Source of the DNA: GCA-2746605 sp963704835 | Lineage (GTDB): Bacteria; Bacteroidota; Ignavibacteria; Ignavibacteriales; Melioribacteraceae | Direction of reading: 5' to 3' | Assembly: GCA_963704835.1 (NCBI GenBank) | Contig: CAVPHW010000004.1 | Location: forward strand, 106,953-170,952 | DNA length: 64,000 nt | Shown: piece after piece, positions 63,882 to 64,000 of the stretch | How positions within the stretch are numbered: position 1 is the stretch's first letter | How the letters are laid out: each line of letters starts with the position of its first letter | Notes under the pieces: generated by a model | Database searches by the model: none | The model's input: only the letters and a program-made list of their open reading frames with translations | What the model was told of the DNA's origin: nothing | Program-made: the position numbers and the translations under genes

Positions 63882-64000
63882 TCATACAATCCTTATTTAT
63901 TAGTTGTATAAAATTTACTTTTATAGACTTCTAAACGAGTTTAAACGCAGCTTATATTTGCTCTAATGTAGAATATTTGTCAGCTTTTTAGCATTTCTTC

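Noticed and set aside
1..64000. tRNA, rRNA, CRISPR array, insertion sequence or prophage
   Set aside because: All intergenic gaps were read; none shows a cloverleaf with a GTTCRA loop, regularly spaced repeats, or transposase or phage genes.

Overview
The window is AT-rich chromosomal DNA with short intergenic gaps. It most likely comes from a member of the Ignavibacteria or a close relative in the Bacteroidota/Chlorobiota group. Three secreted proteins (2655-4628, 18981-21203, 62415-63881) carry C-terminal type IX secretion (T9SS) sorting domains. Two of these have the 'QNYPNPFNP' linker that is very common in Ignavibacteria. Menaquinone-type UbiE, a PaoABC-like periplasmic oxidoreductase, a large GH13 enzyme and DUF4395/DUF1684 proteins fit the same group. 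I found no tRNA, rRNA, CRISPR array, transposase or phage gene.

Layout. 1-5.3 kb: lepA (cut by the window edge), lepB, a secreted subtilase and an O-methyltransferase. 5.3-6.5 kb: an Rrf2 regulator and a YigZ-family protein (minus). 6.5-11.3 kb: uvrA, a deaminase-type amidohydrolase and rdgB (nucleic-acid and nucleotide housekeeping). 11.3-15.1 kb (minus): rsmA, mgtE, a PAP2 membrane phosphatase and ubiE as one operon. 15.2-22.1 kb: a ROK kinase without the usual zinc motif, a broken class D beta-lactamase, an ABC-F ATPase, a PorZ-like propeller and a PHP phosphoesterase. 22.4-24.9 kb: gap and pgk, each followed by a clear intrinsic terminator. 25-32.9 kb: rhomboid, a small lipoprotein, recQ, an ABC-2 exporter, a 3-hydroxyacyl-CoA dehydrogenase and ackA.

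32.9-35.5 kb is a small accessory stretch: a palindromic repeat, an atypical SDR, an HNH nuclease, and a Phd/VapC toxin-antitoxin pair with a perfect palindrome in front of it. 35.5-42.3 kb: an FAD oxidoreductase, ada, topB, a second palindromic repeat, and a coupled creatininase/SGNH pair. 42.3-47.5 kb: a DUF4395 protein, then a Tat-exported molybdenum hydroxylase (2Fe-2S, Moco and FAD/4Fe-4S subunits) ending in a small four-cysteine protein. 47.7-50.8 kb: a coupled GNAT/cupin/GNAT/VOC cluster and a Gfo/Idh/MocA oxidoreductase. 50.9-56.3 kb (minus): mutS, a DUF1684 lipoprotein, aroF-type DAHP synthase and tyrA. 56.5-63.9 kb: a ~1,200-residue GH13 enzyme, a signal-peptidase-like lipoprotein lacking both catalytic residues, a methyltransferase, a DUF3267 putative metalloprotease and a repeat-rich T9SS cargo protein.

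Six genes are split by reading-frame breaks (bla 16.7 kb, 3-hydroxyacyl-CoA dehydrogenase 31.1 kb, SDR 33.15 kb, paoA-like 43.4 kb, tyrA 51.7-51.8 kb, GH13 57.2 kb). Every break is repaired by removing one base, usually from an A or T run. This looks more like systematic sequence error than six decaying genes, though only read data can decide. The most interesting leads are the catalytically dead signal-peptidase homologue, the small cysteine protein of the molybdenum hydroxylase operon, the palindromic repeat family and the 29-residue repeat protein.
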